Positions 32,537 to 40,351 of a DNA stretch of 43,078 nucleotides are shown here, piece by piece. The notes below the pieces were generated by a model. It was not told the DNA's origin and ran no database searches. It saw nothing but the letters and a program-made list of their open reading frames with translations. The DNA is from Caryophanales bacterium. GTDB lineage: Bacteria; Bacillota; Bacilli; Bacillales; Bacillaceae_J. Location of the stretch: the NCBI GenBank assembly GCA_012840465.1, contig DULJ01000016.1, positions 1-43,078 of the forward strand. Direction: 5' to 3'. How positions within the stretch are numbered: the first letter of the stretch is position 1; every line of letters begins with the position of its first letter. Made by a program: the position numbers and the translations under genes.

Positions 32537-33820
32537 TCAATGGGTTTTCAGATTTTTTAAACTTTTTATTTTCCTTTGTTTCATAATCGATGTATTTTTC
32601 TTCTGACTTAAAACAAGGAATAAACAAATCAAACTGCCAAGGAATACCGCTCCTGCTGAAACATAAAAAGAAATAGCATAATTATTGGTGTAATCTATTA
32701 AATGACCAGTAATGATTGGTGAAATAAACTGCCCGATTCCAAAGAAAAGTGTTAAAAATCCCATTGCCACTGGAATAAGCCGACCCTCAACAATTTCACT
32801 AACAGTAGCATTTGTAACAGTTGAGGCTGCCCATAAAGAAAGACCATATAAAACAATTTCCAACAGCAATAACAAGTCATTTGTTGTAAATACCATCAAT
32901 AGCAAAAGTAACGACTGGGTAAAATAAACAAAGGACATCGTTTGGAGCCTACCAAATCTGTCAGAAATGCCCCCCCATAAAAGGCCACTGCCAATACTTA
33001 CAAAACCAGCGATAGCAAAATAATGACCTGCCTTTCCTTTTTCAAAGCCAAGGTCGGTCATTAAATAGTCCACTAAAAATGTTGAAAAAACTATATAACT
33101 AAATCCCCAGACCATATAGGAAATTCCAATAGCCCAAACTTTCTTATTTTTGTATACAGATGAGCAGTTTAAAGATGTCTTTGCGTTCGAGCCTTCCCCC
33201 TTGGTGCTCCCTTGCTGCATTAAAGAGCCCATACCAACTTCGCTAGGGTCATTTTTCAAAAAAATAAGATTAAACATAAGAATTGCAGTAATAAAAACCG
33301 CTAATATCAACCAACTATACCTCCAACCTAATTCAGGGTGAAGATTGATTAACAGTGGAACGGTCAGTCCACTTAACGTCATACCAATACCACATCCTGA
33401 GTTCGCAATGCCCATTGCCATTCCCCTACGGCTGGGTCCAAACCAACGTGCAATCAGGCCTAAGGCAGGAATATTAGCTCCCCCTGAACCAATACCCAAT
33501 AACAGACTTCCGATGGTAGCAAACAATAGGTTGTTAGAAAATGAGATCATCCCCATCGAGAAAATAATCAATAACAACGAGAAAATAATGACCTGCTTTG
33601 CCGTAAACTTTAACACTAAATGACCGGAAACAAATGAACTGAGCAAATACCCTAAAAAAATGCCTGAAGCAACAAGCCCTGTTTGTTGATAATCAAAATT
33701 AAGACCAACTCTCATAAAAGGCAGGATTGCTCCGAAGGCAAATCTTGCAAAACCAAGACTTGCAAGCACACACAACGTAATTGCAAATAATATTAATCTC
33801 AACCTTGTACGTTCCTTCAT
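32537..33820 (-). CDS. MFS transporter
   Basis: 427 aa with about twelve hydrophobic segments, the loop 2-3 region LVLKFTAKQ and the second-half motif A GGISDRFGRLQ. Similar in outline to YbfB/YjiJ-like and aromatic-acid MFS carriers. GAGGTGG precedes the ATG. It lies upstream of paaK on the same strand with 174 bp between and may import phenylacetate or a related acid, though a role in efflux is equally possible. Confidence 0.82.
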   Translation of the reverse strand: MKERTRLRLILFAITLCVLASLGFARFAFGAILPFMRVGLNFDYQQTGLVASGIFLGYLLSSFVSGHLVLKFTAKQVIIFSLLLIIFSMGMISFSNNLLFATIGSLLLGIGSGGANIPALGLIARWFGPSRRGMAMGIANSGCGIGMTLSGLTVPLLINLHPELGWRYSWLILAVFITAILMFNLIFLKNDPSEVGMGSLMQQGSTKGEGSNAKTSLNCSSVYKNKKVWAIGISYMVWGFSYIVFSTFLVDYLMTDLGFEKGKAGHYFAIAGFVSIGSGLLWGGISDRFGRLQTMSFVYFTQSLLLLLMVFTTNDLLLLLEIVLYGLSLWAASTVTNATVSEIVEGRLIPVAMGFLTLFFGIGQFISPIITGHLIDYTNNYAISFYVSAGAVFLGSLICLFLVLSQKKNTSIMKQRKIKSLKNLKTH

Positions 33821-33965
33821 TTAACCACCTCACTTTAAATCTAACTGAATTTTTAAACTTTTTAAAGTATTATATTTATTTTTAAAAATAAGTAAAAAAG
33901 AATTGTAAACTTCTTTATTTATTAATAAACTAATATTTAGATTTATTGAAAAGAGTTGAAATTGG

Positions 33966-35384
33966 GTGAAACAGAATGAACGCCAAAATAATGGCACAAG
34001 AGAATCAACGAAGGACCATTTTCTTGGGGTTTTTCTTGTTGCGATTGCCTTTGGCTATATATTTAATTATTTTCTCGAATCACAACTTCTCGAAAAAATT
34101 TTGAGTGTTGGAATTGTAGTGTTCATAGTCCTTTCTTTATCCGCCCTACAAGGCAGTTTAAAAATTATTACCTATTTCTTATTACTAGCAGCAATTGTAA
34201 TCTTTGTTGGGGTTAGGGCCCCGATCGGGGAATGGCTGGATGGTGTTCGAGTCAATTTAACATTAGTTTCTATTTTTACACTCGTACCTTTACTAGGAAT
34301 CCCAGTGCGATTGGGCGGGTATTTAGAATCTTTAAAACAATTATTTGCACGAGTAAACCCTAGGTCCTCCCTTGTCTTTCTAGTAACTCAAACGTTGGCA
34401 CATGCATTGGGGGTCGTTTTTAATATTGGTTCCATTTCAATTGTCCATTATTTATCAAAGGCTGCCCCTATACAATCAACACGCCTTCTGGTCAGTGCCA
34501 TTAACAGGGGCTTTCTGAGTGTTATTTTTTGGTCCCCTTACTTTGGAGCAGTGGCGGTAGTGTTGAGTATGTTATCAACTAAGTGGGGAACCATTCTTCC
34601 GTTCTCTCTGGGATTTGTGTTAGTAAGCTTTTTAGTTAGCTTTCTTGTCGATTGGTCGCTTATTCAAAAAGCGGACGCTTCCTTCGCAATGGAGATGTCT
34701 GCAACTAAGGAAGGGGATTATGCGCCACATTTAAACACTAGATATGTAAAGAAAAAAGTAATTGAATTATCTTTATTACTTTTAGTAATGATGATGATTG
34801 TTCTTGGAGTTGAATTCTTTTCCGGTTTAGAGGTGGCGGTCATTATTTGTCTTGTCGCCCTATTATTTCCGCTGTTATGGAGCTTTTTCCACCGGAATCA
34901 AGCTATCTATTTTACTGAATTAAAAGGACATGTCTTTGAAACATTACCTCGCATGAGAAAAGAGGTTGTCCTTTTTCTCGTATCCGGGTTTTTCAGTGCT
35001 GCCTTTATGAAAACGAATATGAGCAGCACACTCATCACCTTAGTTACTGACCTATTTGGCGAATTTACGATTGGAATCGCCTATTGCATTGTTTTGGTTA
35101 TCGTCATATCATCAGTAGCCGGTTTGCATCCCATTGTTCCTGTTACTGTTTTTGCCTCTAGTTTTGACCCAAATCTTTTAGGATTTAGTCCCGAATATTT
35201 TTCTGTATTGCTGCTTGCTTCCTGGGGTGTTTCCAGCACCATTTCACCAGCAACAGCTTCTAGTAATCTATTGGCGAACTTATGGCATATTGAGGTTACA
35301 AAAATTGCCTTCCACTGGAATTTGAAATACGGAATCATTATGGCGATATTGCTTCCCATCTATTTGAAGGTTGTTGAAGTATAG
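33966..35384 (+). CDS. Polytopic membrane protein, possible ion-coupled transporter
   Basis: 472 aa with about eleven hydrophobic segments. I do not recognise the family with certainty. Two similar halves are suggested: HALGVVFNIGSISIVHYLSKAAP in the first and AGLHPIVPVTVFAS...STISPATASSNLLAN in the second. Such paired Ser/Pro/Asn-rich re-entrant motifs occur in the ion transporter (CitMHS/DASS/TRAP-like) superfamily. Start is GTG at 33966, with only a weak ribosome site (AGAG); no better in-frame start near it. It is divergent from the MFS gene across 145 AT-rich bp and ends before a terminator. Uptake of a carboxylate is a reasonable guess. Confidence 0.65.
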   Translation: MKQNERQNNGTRESTKDHFLGVFLVAIAFGYIFNYFLESQLLEKILSVGIVVFIVLSLSALQGSLKIITYFLLLAAIVIFVGVRAPIGEWLDGVRVNLTLVSIFTLVPLLGIPVRLGGYLESLKQLFARVNPRSSLVFLVTQTLAHALGVVFNIGSISIVHYLSKAAPIQSTRLLVSAINRGFLSVIFWSPYFGAVAVVLSMLSTKWGTILPFSLGFVLVSFLVSFLVDWSLIQKADASFAMEMSATKEGDYAPHLNTRYVKKKVIELSLLLLVMMMIVLGVEFFSGLEVAVIICLVALLFPLLWSFFHRNQAIYFTELKGHVFETLPRMRKEVVLFLVSGFFSAAFMKTNMSSTLITLVTDLFGEFTIGIAYCIVLVIVISSVAGLHPIVPVTVFASSFDPNLLGFSPEYFSVLLLASWGVSSTISPATASSNLLANLWHIEVTKIAFHWNLKYGIIMAILLPIYLKVVEV

Positions 35385-35493
35385 GCGATTTACAAAAAAA
35401 AGAGCAGTGTATCTAGTGTTAATTTTACATTTCATTAATGATGATTCCTCCAATTATTTAGTGTGTGTATGTATTCATATTTTACCCATTTTT

Positions 35494-35537
35494 AAAGCCT
35501 CCAAGCAATGATAATGAATGTTCAGAGGCTTTATTTA
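35494..35537. terminator. Bidirectional terminator
   Basis: AAAGCCTC pairs with GAGGCTTT around a 23-base loop, followed by ATTTAATTTT. It lies between convergent genes at 35384 and 35558. Confidence 0.65.
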
Positions 35538-35557
35538 ATTTTACAGTATAATGAATT

Positions 35558-36268
35558 TTAGAAATAGAGGTTATCGTACCTTTCAAAATGCTCCATTTCC
35601 TTAAAATCTATGGAAATGACTCGATCTGTATTTGGATTATAGACTACATTGCCTTGAATTCTAATATTATCTTGCCCGGAATGAACAATATATTCATAGG
35701 TTTCTTTAGTCTGCGTCGGAGAGACATGGGTTTTTCTGATAAAATGAAAATCTGTTACCTGATAGCTTGGATAGGCTGTTCCAATAACCTCCAGTAAATA
35801 TTTTCCCCATTTTTCCTTTTCAAGTTCAGGTGATGGAATAATTTCAACATTTATAACACCCATACTTGGATTCGCTCCAAGAGCCATAAATGCATTACGA
35901 TGAAGATTGATTTTATTTGCCGGATAACCAGCCACTGTATCCACGATTGTCACAATAATTTCTCTTTGTCCTGGTGAAGTTAAGTTTCGTATTTTAAGAG
36001 TTTGACCACATTTATAAGGGGAATTTTCGCTGACAGCAACGGTCATAAACTCATTTTTAGACCAAGGGATCCCGCATTTTGTAACTTGTCCCCCCGTCGT
36101 CCATGTCGCTTGACCTCTTATGGGACGTTGCCGATTCCAATAATCAGTTGTGTCTTGTGGGTAGCTTGTATTGTAATCGTAATATGGTTGCTTAGGGCAA
36201 GTTGGATACTGATAGGTTCCATATATGTTTGGGTAAATGTTGGACCCATGGTAATAGTTAGACCACAT
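35558..36268 (-). CDS. RlpA-like double-psi barrel / DUF3889 protein
   Basis: 236 aa. The N-terminal 45 residues are rich in Tyr, Pro and Asn as in spore-coat or surface proteins. Residues about 50-130 look like a double-psi beta-barrel (GQATWTTGG, AVSENSPYKCGQTLKIRNLTSPGQREIIVTIVDT, and INLHRNAFMALG), and the remainder (about 145-236) matches Bacillus DUF3889 proteins. No signal peptide. GGAGGAGG lies 4 nt before the ATG. It appears unrelated to aromatic breakdown; a sporulation or cell-wall role is likely but not shown. Confidence 0.7.
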   Translation of the reverse strand: MWSNYYHGSNIYPNIYGTYQYPTCPKQPYYDYNTSYPQDTTDYWNRQRPIRGQATWTTGGQVTKCGIPWSKNEFMTVAVSENSPYKCGQTLKIRNLTSPGQREIIVTIVDTVAGYPANKINLHRNAFMALGANPSMGVINVEIIPSPELEKEKWGKYLLEVIGTAYPSYQVTDFHFIRKTHVSPTQTKETYEYIVHSGQDNIRIQGNVVYNPNTDRVISIDFKEMEHFERYDNLYF

Positions 36269-36463
36269 TCTTTCCTCCTCCTTTTAATTTCTTACACGTT
36301 ACCATATGCCTTCAAAAGGTTGACCTGTTACAGCGCTATAAAATTTGTGAAATTGATTAATCATTTTTTATAATATAATTTTTAAAAAATTGTGAAAATA
36401 GAGGATTTAAACGAGGGTTTGTCGAAATTCAAAATGAAGTATAATCAGATTGGAGGAATTTTT

Positions 36464-37285
36464 GTGTCAGTCGAGGAAGGAAAATTTATTGAGGTAAAAG
36501 GCGTCAACACTCATTACCATGAGGATGGTCAAGGTGAAGTTGTTTTACTTATTCATGGTTCCGGACCTGGGGTTTCCGCGTGGGCAAACTGGCGTTTAGT
36601 ATTCCCGCTTCTTTCACAACATTATCATTTATACGCACCAGATGTTGTTGGTTTTGGCTACACTGATCGACCAGAGGCTGTTCAATATGGAATCGATGTT
36701 TGGGCAGACCATATGATTGATTTCCTTGAAACTGTTGGTGAGAAGAAGGTTTCTGTTATTGGAAACTCTTTCGGCGGTGCTATTGCCTTACACATGGCTA
36801 AAAAACGCCCTGACCTGATTAACAAACTCATCTTAATGGGCAGCATGGGAATTGACCATCATATTGCTGATGGATTAGACCAAGTTTGGGGTTACGAGCC
36901 GAGCCATGAAAATATGAAAAGTCTTATTAAGATATTTGCCTTTGACAAAAGCATGGCTGAGAATGGCGATTTAGTTGAAATGCGTTATAAGTCCAGTATT
37001 CAACCAGGTTTCCAAGAGTCGTTCTCATCCATGTTCCCTGCACCAAGACAAAGACATGTTGGCACAATGGCTTTAACCATTGACCAATTACAAGAAATTA
37101 ACTTCCCTACTTTATTGATTCACGGTAGAGATGATGAAGTTATTCCTTTAAAAGAAACAAGCTACAGACTGGCACTTGCTCTTCCAAATGCTCAGCTGAC
37201 TGTATTCCCTGAGTGCGGCCACTGGGTACAAATTGAAAAAACAAATGAGTTCGCAGCCCAGGTTGTTGATTTTCTGAATAGATAA
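36464..37285 (+). CDS. 2-hydroxymuconic semialdehyde hydrolase (DmpD/XylF-like)
   Basis: 273 aa alpha/beta hydrolase. HGSGPGVSAWANWRL near residues 31-45, the nucleophile Ser102 in GNSFGG, Asp224 in HGRDDEVIP and His253 in CGHW give the C-C hydrolase triad of DmpD/XylF/TodF. It splits the catechol ring-fission product to 2-hydroxypenta-2,4-dienoate and formate. GTG 36464 with GGAGG 7 nt upstream; the longer frame from 36392 has no ribosome site. It stands alone, 30 kb from the dioxygenase, and ends at a strong terminator. Confidence 0.88.
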   Translation: MSVEEGKFIEVKGVNTHYHEDGQGEVVLLIHGSGPGVSAWANWRLVFPLLSQHYHLYAPDVVGFGYTDRPEAVQYGIDVWADHMIDFLETVGEKKVSVIGNSFGGAIALHMAKKRPDLINKLILMGSMGIDHHIADGLDQVWGYEPSHENMKSLIKIFAFDKSMAENGDLVEMRYKSSIQPGFQESFSSMFPAPRQRHVGTMALTIDQLQEINFPTLLIHGRDDEVIPLKETSYRLALALPNAQLTVFPECGHWVQIEKTNEFAAQVVDFLNR

Positions 37286-37291
37286 TTGCCT

Positions 37292-37326
37292 CAGAAGCCT
37301 GTTAGGATAACGGGCTTCTGTTCTTT
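37292..37326 (+). terminator. Terminator of the hydrolase gene
   Basis: CAGAAGCC-T-GTTA / TAAC-G-GGCTTCTG, then TTCTTTTCTT. It begins just after the stop codon of the hydrolase. Confidence 0.9.
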
Positions 37327-37422
37327 TCTTATGTCAATGATTGTATACACTCGACCTGGTTATTACGTTAAACTAATAATATTGACTATATTGAAATATT
37401 CTTATATAATTATATTTGTTTC

Positions 37423-37494
37423 GGTCTGTTAGCTCAGTGGGAGAGTACTTGCTTGACAGGCAAGGTGTCACTGGTTCGAATCCAGTACAGACCA
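37423..37494 (+). tRNA. tRNA-Val (anticodon GAC)
   Basis: 72 bases fold as a cloverleaf: acceptor GGTCTGT/ACAGACC with discriminator A at 37494, D stem GCTC/GAGT, anticodon stem CTTGC/GCAAG around the loop TTGACAG, T stem ACTGG/CCAGT around TTCGAAT. The genomic sequence continues with TCATTG, so CCA is not encoded. It has AT-rich sequence upstream. Sequence to the right has mobile-element genes, which makes the 3' end of this tRNA a candidate attachment site. Confidence 0.93.
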
Positions 37495-37503
37495 TCATTG
37501 ATA

Positions 37504-37585
37504 AACCATTGTACCATAAGGGATTATAGAAAATATGTAAAACGACTTACCTATGAAAATTATCCCTTATGGTCGCCAAATGGTT
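37504..37585. other. Large inverted repeat beside the tRNA
   Basis: AACCATT/AATGGTT (37504-37510, 37579-37585) and ACCATAAGGGAT/ATCCCTTATGGT (37513-37524, 37562-37573) are perfect, nested arms with a 37-base centre. It starts 10 bases after the tRNA. It may be an integrase-binding or attachment region or the element end. Confidence 0.5.
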
Positions 37586-37672
37586 GCAACGGTTTCCAAG
37601 TGAAAAATTCCAAAAATTTATCTGAAATTGAAATGCTTATTTTTATGCATCAAACTAAATAAATATACTTAT

Positions 37673-37710
37673 GGAACTAGTGGTTTTTATATACTATTAG
37701 TTCCTTTTTT
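37673..37710 (+). terminator. Hairpin at the end of 37677-38057
   Basis: GGAACTA (37673-37679) pairs with TAGTTCC (37698-37704), followed by TTTTTT on the plus strand. It contains the stop codon of the minus-strand gene and could stop plus-strand readthrough from the tRNA into the element. Confidence 0.5.
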
Positions 37711-38057
37711 AATTGTCTTTCTATCTCTTCACACTTCTCAATTACATAATTAGGAAACCTTTTTCTATTAGTGTCATTATAAGTATATCTACGTTTCTTC
37801 CCCTTTATCTTAACAGATACAAAAGGTATAATATCTGAAGGGAATATGATGCCGAATACCTCATATTTTCCGTTGGGACTTATCCATTTGTGGCGAATGG
37901 GAGTCCTTTCTTTATCTATTCGATCATGAAGTTTGATTTTAAAATTCAATATTTCCTCATTTTGTGAATAGTCCCTATTCTTCGATGCATCAGCAACACA
38001 TTTTGTATAGTAAGAAATAGCCTCATCTACAGTTTTAAATGAATTAATATCTCTCAT
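37677..38057 (-). CDS. Hypothetical protein
   Basis: 126 aa from the ATG at 38057; the frame is open to 38099 but lies in the previous gene. Basic and hydrophilic, no membrane segment. The middle (HKWISPNGKYEVFGIIFPSDIIPFVSVKIKGKKRRY) looks like a beta-rich domain. I do not recognise it. Start overlaps the stop of the upstream gene by 14 nt, so translation is coupled. Confidence 0.55.
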   Translation of the reverse strand: MRDINSFKTVDEAISYYTKCVADASKNRDYSQNEEILNFKIKLHDRIDKERTPIRHKWISPNGKYEVFGIIFPSDIIPFVSVKIKGKKRRYTYNDTNRKRFPNYVIEKCEEIERQLKKELIVYKNH

Positions 38058-38301
38058 CTTCTGCACTTCCCACATAATCAATTTGACAAAAGAAATCATT
38101 AACTATTGGTGAAATGACATTCCCATTTTGTAGAAGGAAAGTCACAAATGCTTGTTGAATGCTCATTTCATTTAATTGACAATCCGCTTTAAACTCCGCT
38201 TCATTAATATCCATTGCCTCAATAATTAAAGAAATCGGTAACTCAACAGTAGCATTAACTTCAAATTGCTTTAAACCTTGCTTATTTTCCAATATGTTCA
38301 C
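38044..38301 (-). CDS. Hypothetical protein
   Basis: 85 aa, acidic. GTG start at 38301 behind GGGAGAGGA. No recognised motif. Middle of a three-gene minus-strand set leaving the operator region at 38681-38771, the early-gene position in phage-like control modules. Confidence 0.55.
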   Translation of the reverse strand: MNILENKQGLKQFEVNATVELPISLIIEAMDINEAEFKADCQLNEMSIQQAFVTFLLQNGNVISPIVNDFFCQIDYVGSAEDERY

Positions 38302-38325
38302 TAAAATCCTCTCCCTTTTAACAAA

Positions 38326-38655
38326 TTAATGTTTGTTTATATCCAATTCATCAATATCCAAACCTCTGCCAAAATGATTTACCATGAACTCATAAAGAGT
38401 CATTTTCTTCATTGCATTTAAAACTCTTTCAATTTCCTTTTCTTGATTATTAACTGATTCATCATAGTAACCTAAAACAATAAATGATCTACCATCTCGA
38501 TTGTAAATCCCTTCTCTTTCTGTTGGTTTAACTCCCTGAAGATTAAGTGAATTGTCTGAGTCATCAAAGTACATTACATTGTTTTTATCAATGAGAAAGC
38601 CTTGTTGAAAAACTATTCCTGCTTCAAGTTCAAACATCACATCTACCTTTTTCAT
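38326..38655 (-). CDS. Hypothetical protein, first gene leftward from the operators
   Basis: 109 aa, acidic, soluble. GGTGGTG lies before the ATG. The promoter would lie in the operator region: TATAAT on the minus strand falls inside the operator at 38681-38697, so the repressor at 38813 probably controls it. Function not recognised. Confidence 0.6.
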   Translation of the reverse strand: MKKVDVMFELEAGIVFQQGFLIDKNNVMYFDDSDNSLNLQGVKPTEREGIYNRDGRSFIVLGYYDESVNNQEKEIERVLNAMKKMTLYEFMVNHFGRGLDIDELDINKH

Positions 38656-38680
38656 TTTTTCACCACCGTCATTAGTATTT

Positions 38681-38771
38681 GACTATGAATTATAGTCTAT
38701 ATATGCACTATATACCGACTACAAATTATTGTCAATACTCAACCGTTATTTTTTGACTATTTTTTATAGTC
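38681..38771. promoter_or_regulatory. Three operators for the element repressor
   Basis: GACTAT-N5-ATAGTC occurs perfectly at 38681-38697 and 38755-38771, and in a weaker form, GACTAC-N5-ATTGTC, at 38717-38733. Start-to-start spacings are 36 and 38 bp. The left operator covers a -10 for the leftward genes; the right one covers the -35 of the repressor promoter. Confidence 0.8.
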
Positions 38772-38781
38772 ATTTTATAGT
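38753..38781 (+). promoter_or_regulatory. Repressor promoter
   Basis: TTGACT (38753-38758), 17 bp, TATAGT (38776-38781). The -35 box overlaps the right-hand operator, so the repressor can shut off its own synthesis. Confidence 0.7.
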
Positions 38782-38812
38782 ACAATATAGTAGTCAAGAA
38801 TAGAGGTGAATA

Positions 38813-39055
38813 ATGACAAAACGTGCAAAATCTCAACTTAAGAAAATTCTAGATGAAAGGGGAATGTCAATAAGGGAATTAGAAAGATTAAGTGCTGGTA
38901 AACTTAAGTTTGAAACTCTAAGGAAGTTATATAATGATGATGCAAAACAATACCAAAGAGACACCGTAGGAATTATTTGTGAAGTACTCAATATTGAAAT
39001 TAAAGACCTGTTAATATTGATTGATGTAAACGAAAAAGAACCGTCAGGAAATTAA
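38813..39055 (+). CDS. XRE-family repressor
   Basis: 80 aa, a Cro/CI-type helix-turn-helix of the short single-domain kind (ILDERGMSIRELERLSAGKLKFETLRKLYND, then VGIICEVLNIEIKDLL). No protease or sensor domain. AGAGGTG precedes the ATG. Divergent from the three unknown genes with three operators between, which makes it the lysogeny-like switch of the element. Confidence 0.85.
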   Translation: MTKRAKSQLKKILDERGMSIRELERLSAGKLKFETLRKLYNDDAKQYQRDTVGIICEVLNIEIKDLLILIDVNEKEPSGN

Positions 39056-39074
39056 TTCCTACGGTTCTTTATTT
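39035..39074 (+). terminator. Terminator of the repressor gene
   Basis: AAAGAACCGT-C-AGGAA / TTCCT-ACGGTTCTTT with a 5-base loop, followed by ATTTCATT. It includes the stop codon. Confidence 0.85.
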
Positions 39075-39092
39075 CATTAAATTCATTTTCAA

Positions 39093-39293
39093 TCATTCAT
39101 ATCCCTCAGTTTCACCCTTCAGCCATGCTTCAAAAATATCTCGGTGTACTAGGATTCTTCTACCAACTTGCTTAGTAGGAAAGTTATTCAGTTTCATTAT
39201 TTCTTCTGCATTAATTCTACCAATACCCATAATTCTCATGATGTCAGGTATACCTAACATTACTTTTTCTGTATTATTTTCATTAACTCTCAT
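39093..39293 (-). CDS. Excisionase-like DNA-binding protein
   Basis: 66 aa from the ATG at 39293; the open frame reaches 39332 but has no ribosome site there. The fold is the excisionase/helix-turn-helix-17 type: GIPDIMRIMGIGRINAEEIMKLNNFPTKQVGRRILVHRDIFEAWL, where a recognition helix is followed by a wing with GRRILV. Such proteins direct element excision (Tn916/ICEBs1 Xis-like) or act as small regulators. The integrase partner is not visible. Confidence 0.65.
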   Translation of the reverse strand: MRVNENNTEKVMLGIPDIMRIMGIGRINAEEIMKLNNFPTKQVGRRILVHRDIFEAWLKGETEGYE

Positions 39294-39396
39294 ATTAAAT
39301 GTTCCACCCCAATTAACAGCACAATGTTTCAATCCAAATTAAGTAATCCTCCAATTTTTGTAAGGAATTAATCGGTATTTGTCAAAATACTTGTCG

Positions 39397-39552
39397 CTAT
39401 TTCATTTTCGCAATTATTAAATCTACTTCCTTTTGAAAATATTCCTCAAGTGTAAATTCACCGAGAAAAATGGCATATTTCAGTTTTACTTTTTTCTCTT
39501 TATTTTTAGTTGGCTTTTTACCTTTTTCTTCAGAATCTTGTTGTGAACACAT
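39397..39552 (-). CDS. Small hypothetical protein
   Basis: 51 codons from the ATG at 39552, with GGAGG about 8 nt upstream and TAG at 39397-39399. The N-terminal half is very lysine-rich (EKGKKPTKNKEKKVKLK), the C-terminal half amphipathic (YAIFLGEFTLEEYFQKEVD). Reads like a small DNA- or nucleic-acid-binding accessory protein. It occupies most of the space between the excisionase-like gene and the next terminator; otherwise 39294-39685 holds nothing further. Confidence 0.55.
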   Translation of the reverse strand: MCSQQDSEEKGKKPTKNKEKKVKLKYAIFLGEFTLEEYFQKEVDLIIAKMK

Positions 39553-39641
39553 AGTTGATTTCCTCCAATCTTTATTTTAATAATTTACATATTATTACAT
39601 CTAAAAAATATTGTAAAAACATAAATTAAACTAATATAAAC

Positions 39642-39677
39642 AAAAAAGACAGCTAGAGATTAATCTAACTGTCTTTC
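39642..39677 (-). terminator. Terminator after the Replic_Relax gene
   Basis: AAAGACAG/CTGTCTTT with an inner TAGA/TCTA pair; on the minus strand it is followed by TTTTTTG. It closes the operon 41692 to 39686. Confidence 0.75.
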
Positions 39678-39685
39678 TTTATGGA

Positions 39686-40351
39686 CTAAATCTTAATTTT
39701 AATCGTCCCATTTTCACTTTTATAAACTGGTTTGTTTTCTGGTTGTGGCTTAACACTATTCATAAATTCAGTAATCGATCCTGCCTGAAAAACCTTAAAT
39801 GGATAATCGTTTTTAATGTTGTACCTTGAATCAGTTATGATTAATATATATGGAAATACGGGTGTTTTTCCTTTCGGCTGCCATGTTTCCTCGTTAACTA
39901 TTCCACTTTCAAATAACTTCTCATACCTGTCTAGTTTCTTAGTCATTTCATCATCTGAGTAGATTGATCTTTGTACTTCTATATAAAAAGGAGTCCTCAT
40001 AAATATGGTGAAAATATCTGGTCTAACCATTTCATATCGAGGCTCTACCTGAAATATTCTAGGTTCCTCTATTGACCTTATTTCCTTATAAACATGAAGT
40101 AATTCAAGAAAGTGCGGAATCTTATTACTATCTTGCTTGATCTTGGATTCACTCAACATATACAAATATGGTGAAAAACCTCGTAACCTTCGAATATATT
40201 TCAATCTAGTCAATCTCAATAATACATTGCTTGCACTGGAAGCTGGATTCTTATTATTATCAAAATGTAAATTAGCTATGGAATTTGTGTCCATCACACG
40301 AAATTTTCTAATATCATACAAAATATTTCTGTCTCTTTGTGATAAGCTCAT
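39686..40351 (-). CDS. Replication-relaxation (Replic_Relax) family protein
   Basis: 221 aa. The N-terminal winged helix (LSQRDRNILYDIRKFRVMDTNSIANLHFDN) followed by a nuclease-like domain with PDIFTIFMRTPFYIEVQRS is the arrangement of Replic_Relax proteins of Bacillus plasmids and integrative elements, which are involved in plasmid replication initiation or nicking. The PD...E-V-Q line resembles a PD-(D/E)XK core. Its ATG overlaps the FtsK-like stop (ATGA), so the two are made together. Confidence 0.75.
   Translation of the reverse strand: MSLSQRDRNILYDIRKFRVMDTNSIANLHFDNNKNPASSASNVLLRLTRLKYIRRLRGFSPYLYMLSESKIKQDSNKIPHFLELLHVYKEIRSIEEPRIFQVEPRYEMVRPDIFTIFMRTPFYIEVQRSIYSDDEMTKKLDRYEKLFESGIVNEETWQPKGKTPVFPYILIITDSRYNIKNDYPFKVFQAGSITEFMNSVKPQPENKPVYKSENGTIKIKI

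Noticed and set aside
36002-36373. Plus-strand open frame of 123 codons
   Set aside because: Antisense to the DUF3889 gene; no ribosome site and no recognisable protein features.
37453-37662. Plus-strand open frame of 69 codons
   Set aside because: It begins inside tRNA-Val and has no ribosome site; the tRNA explains the region.
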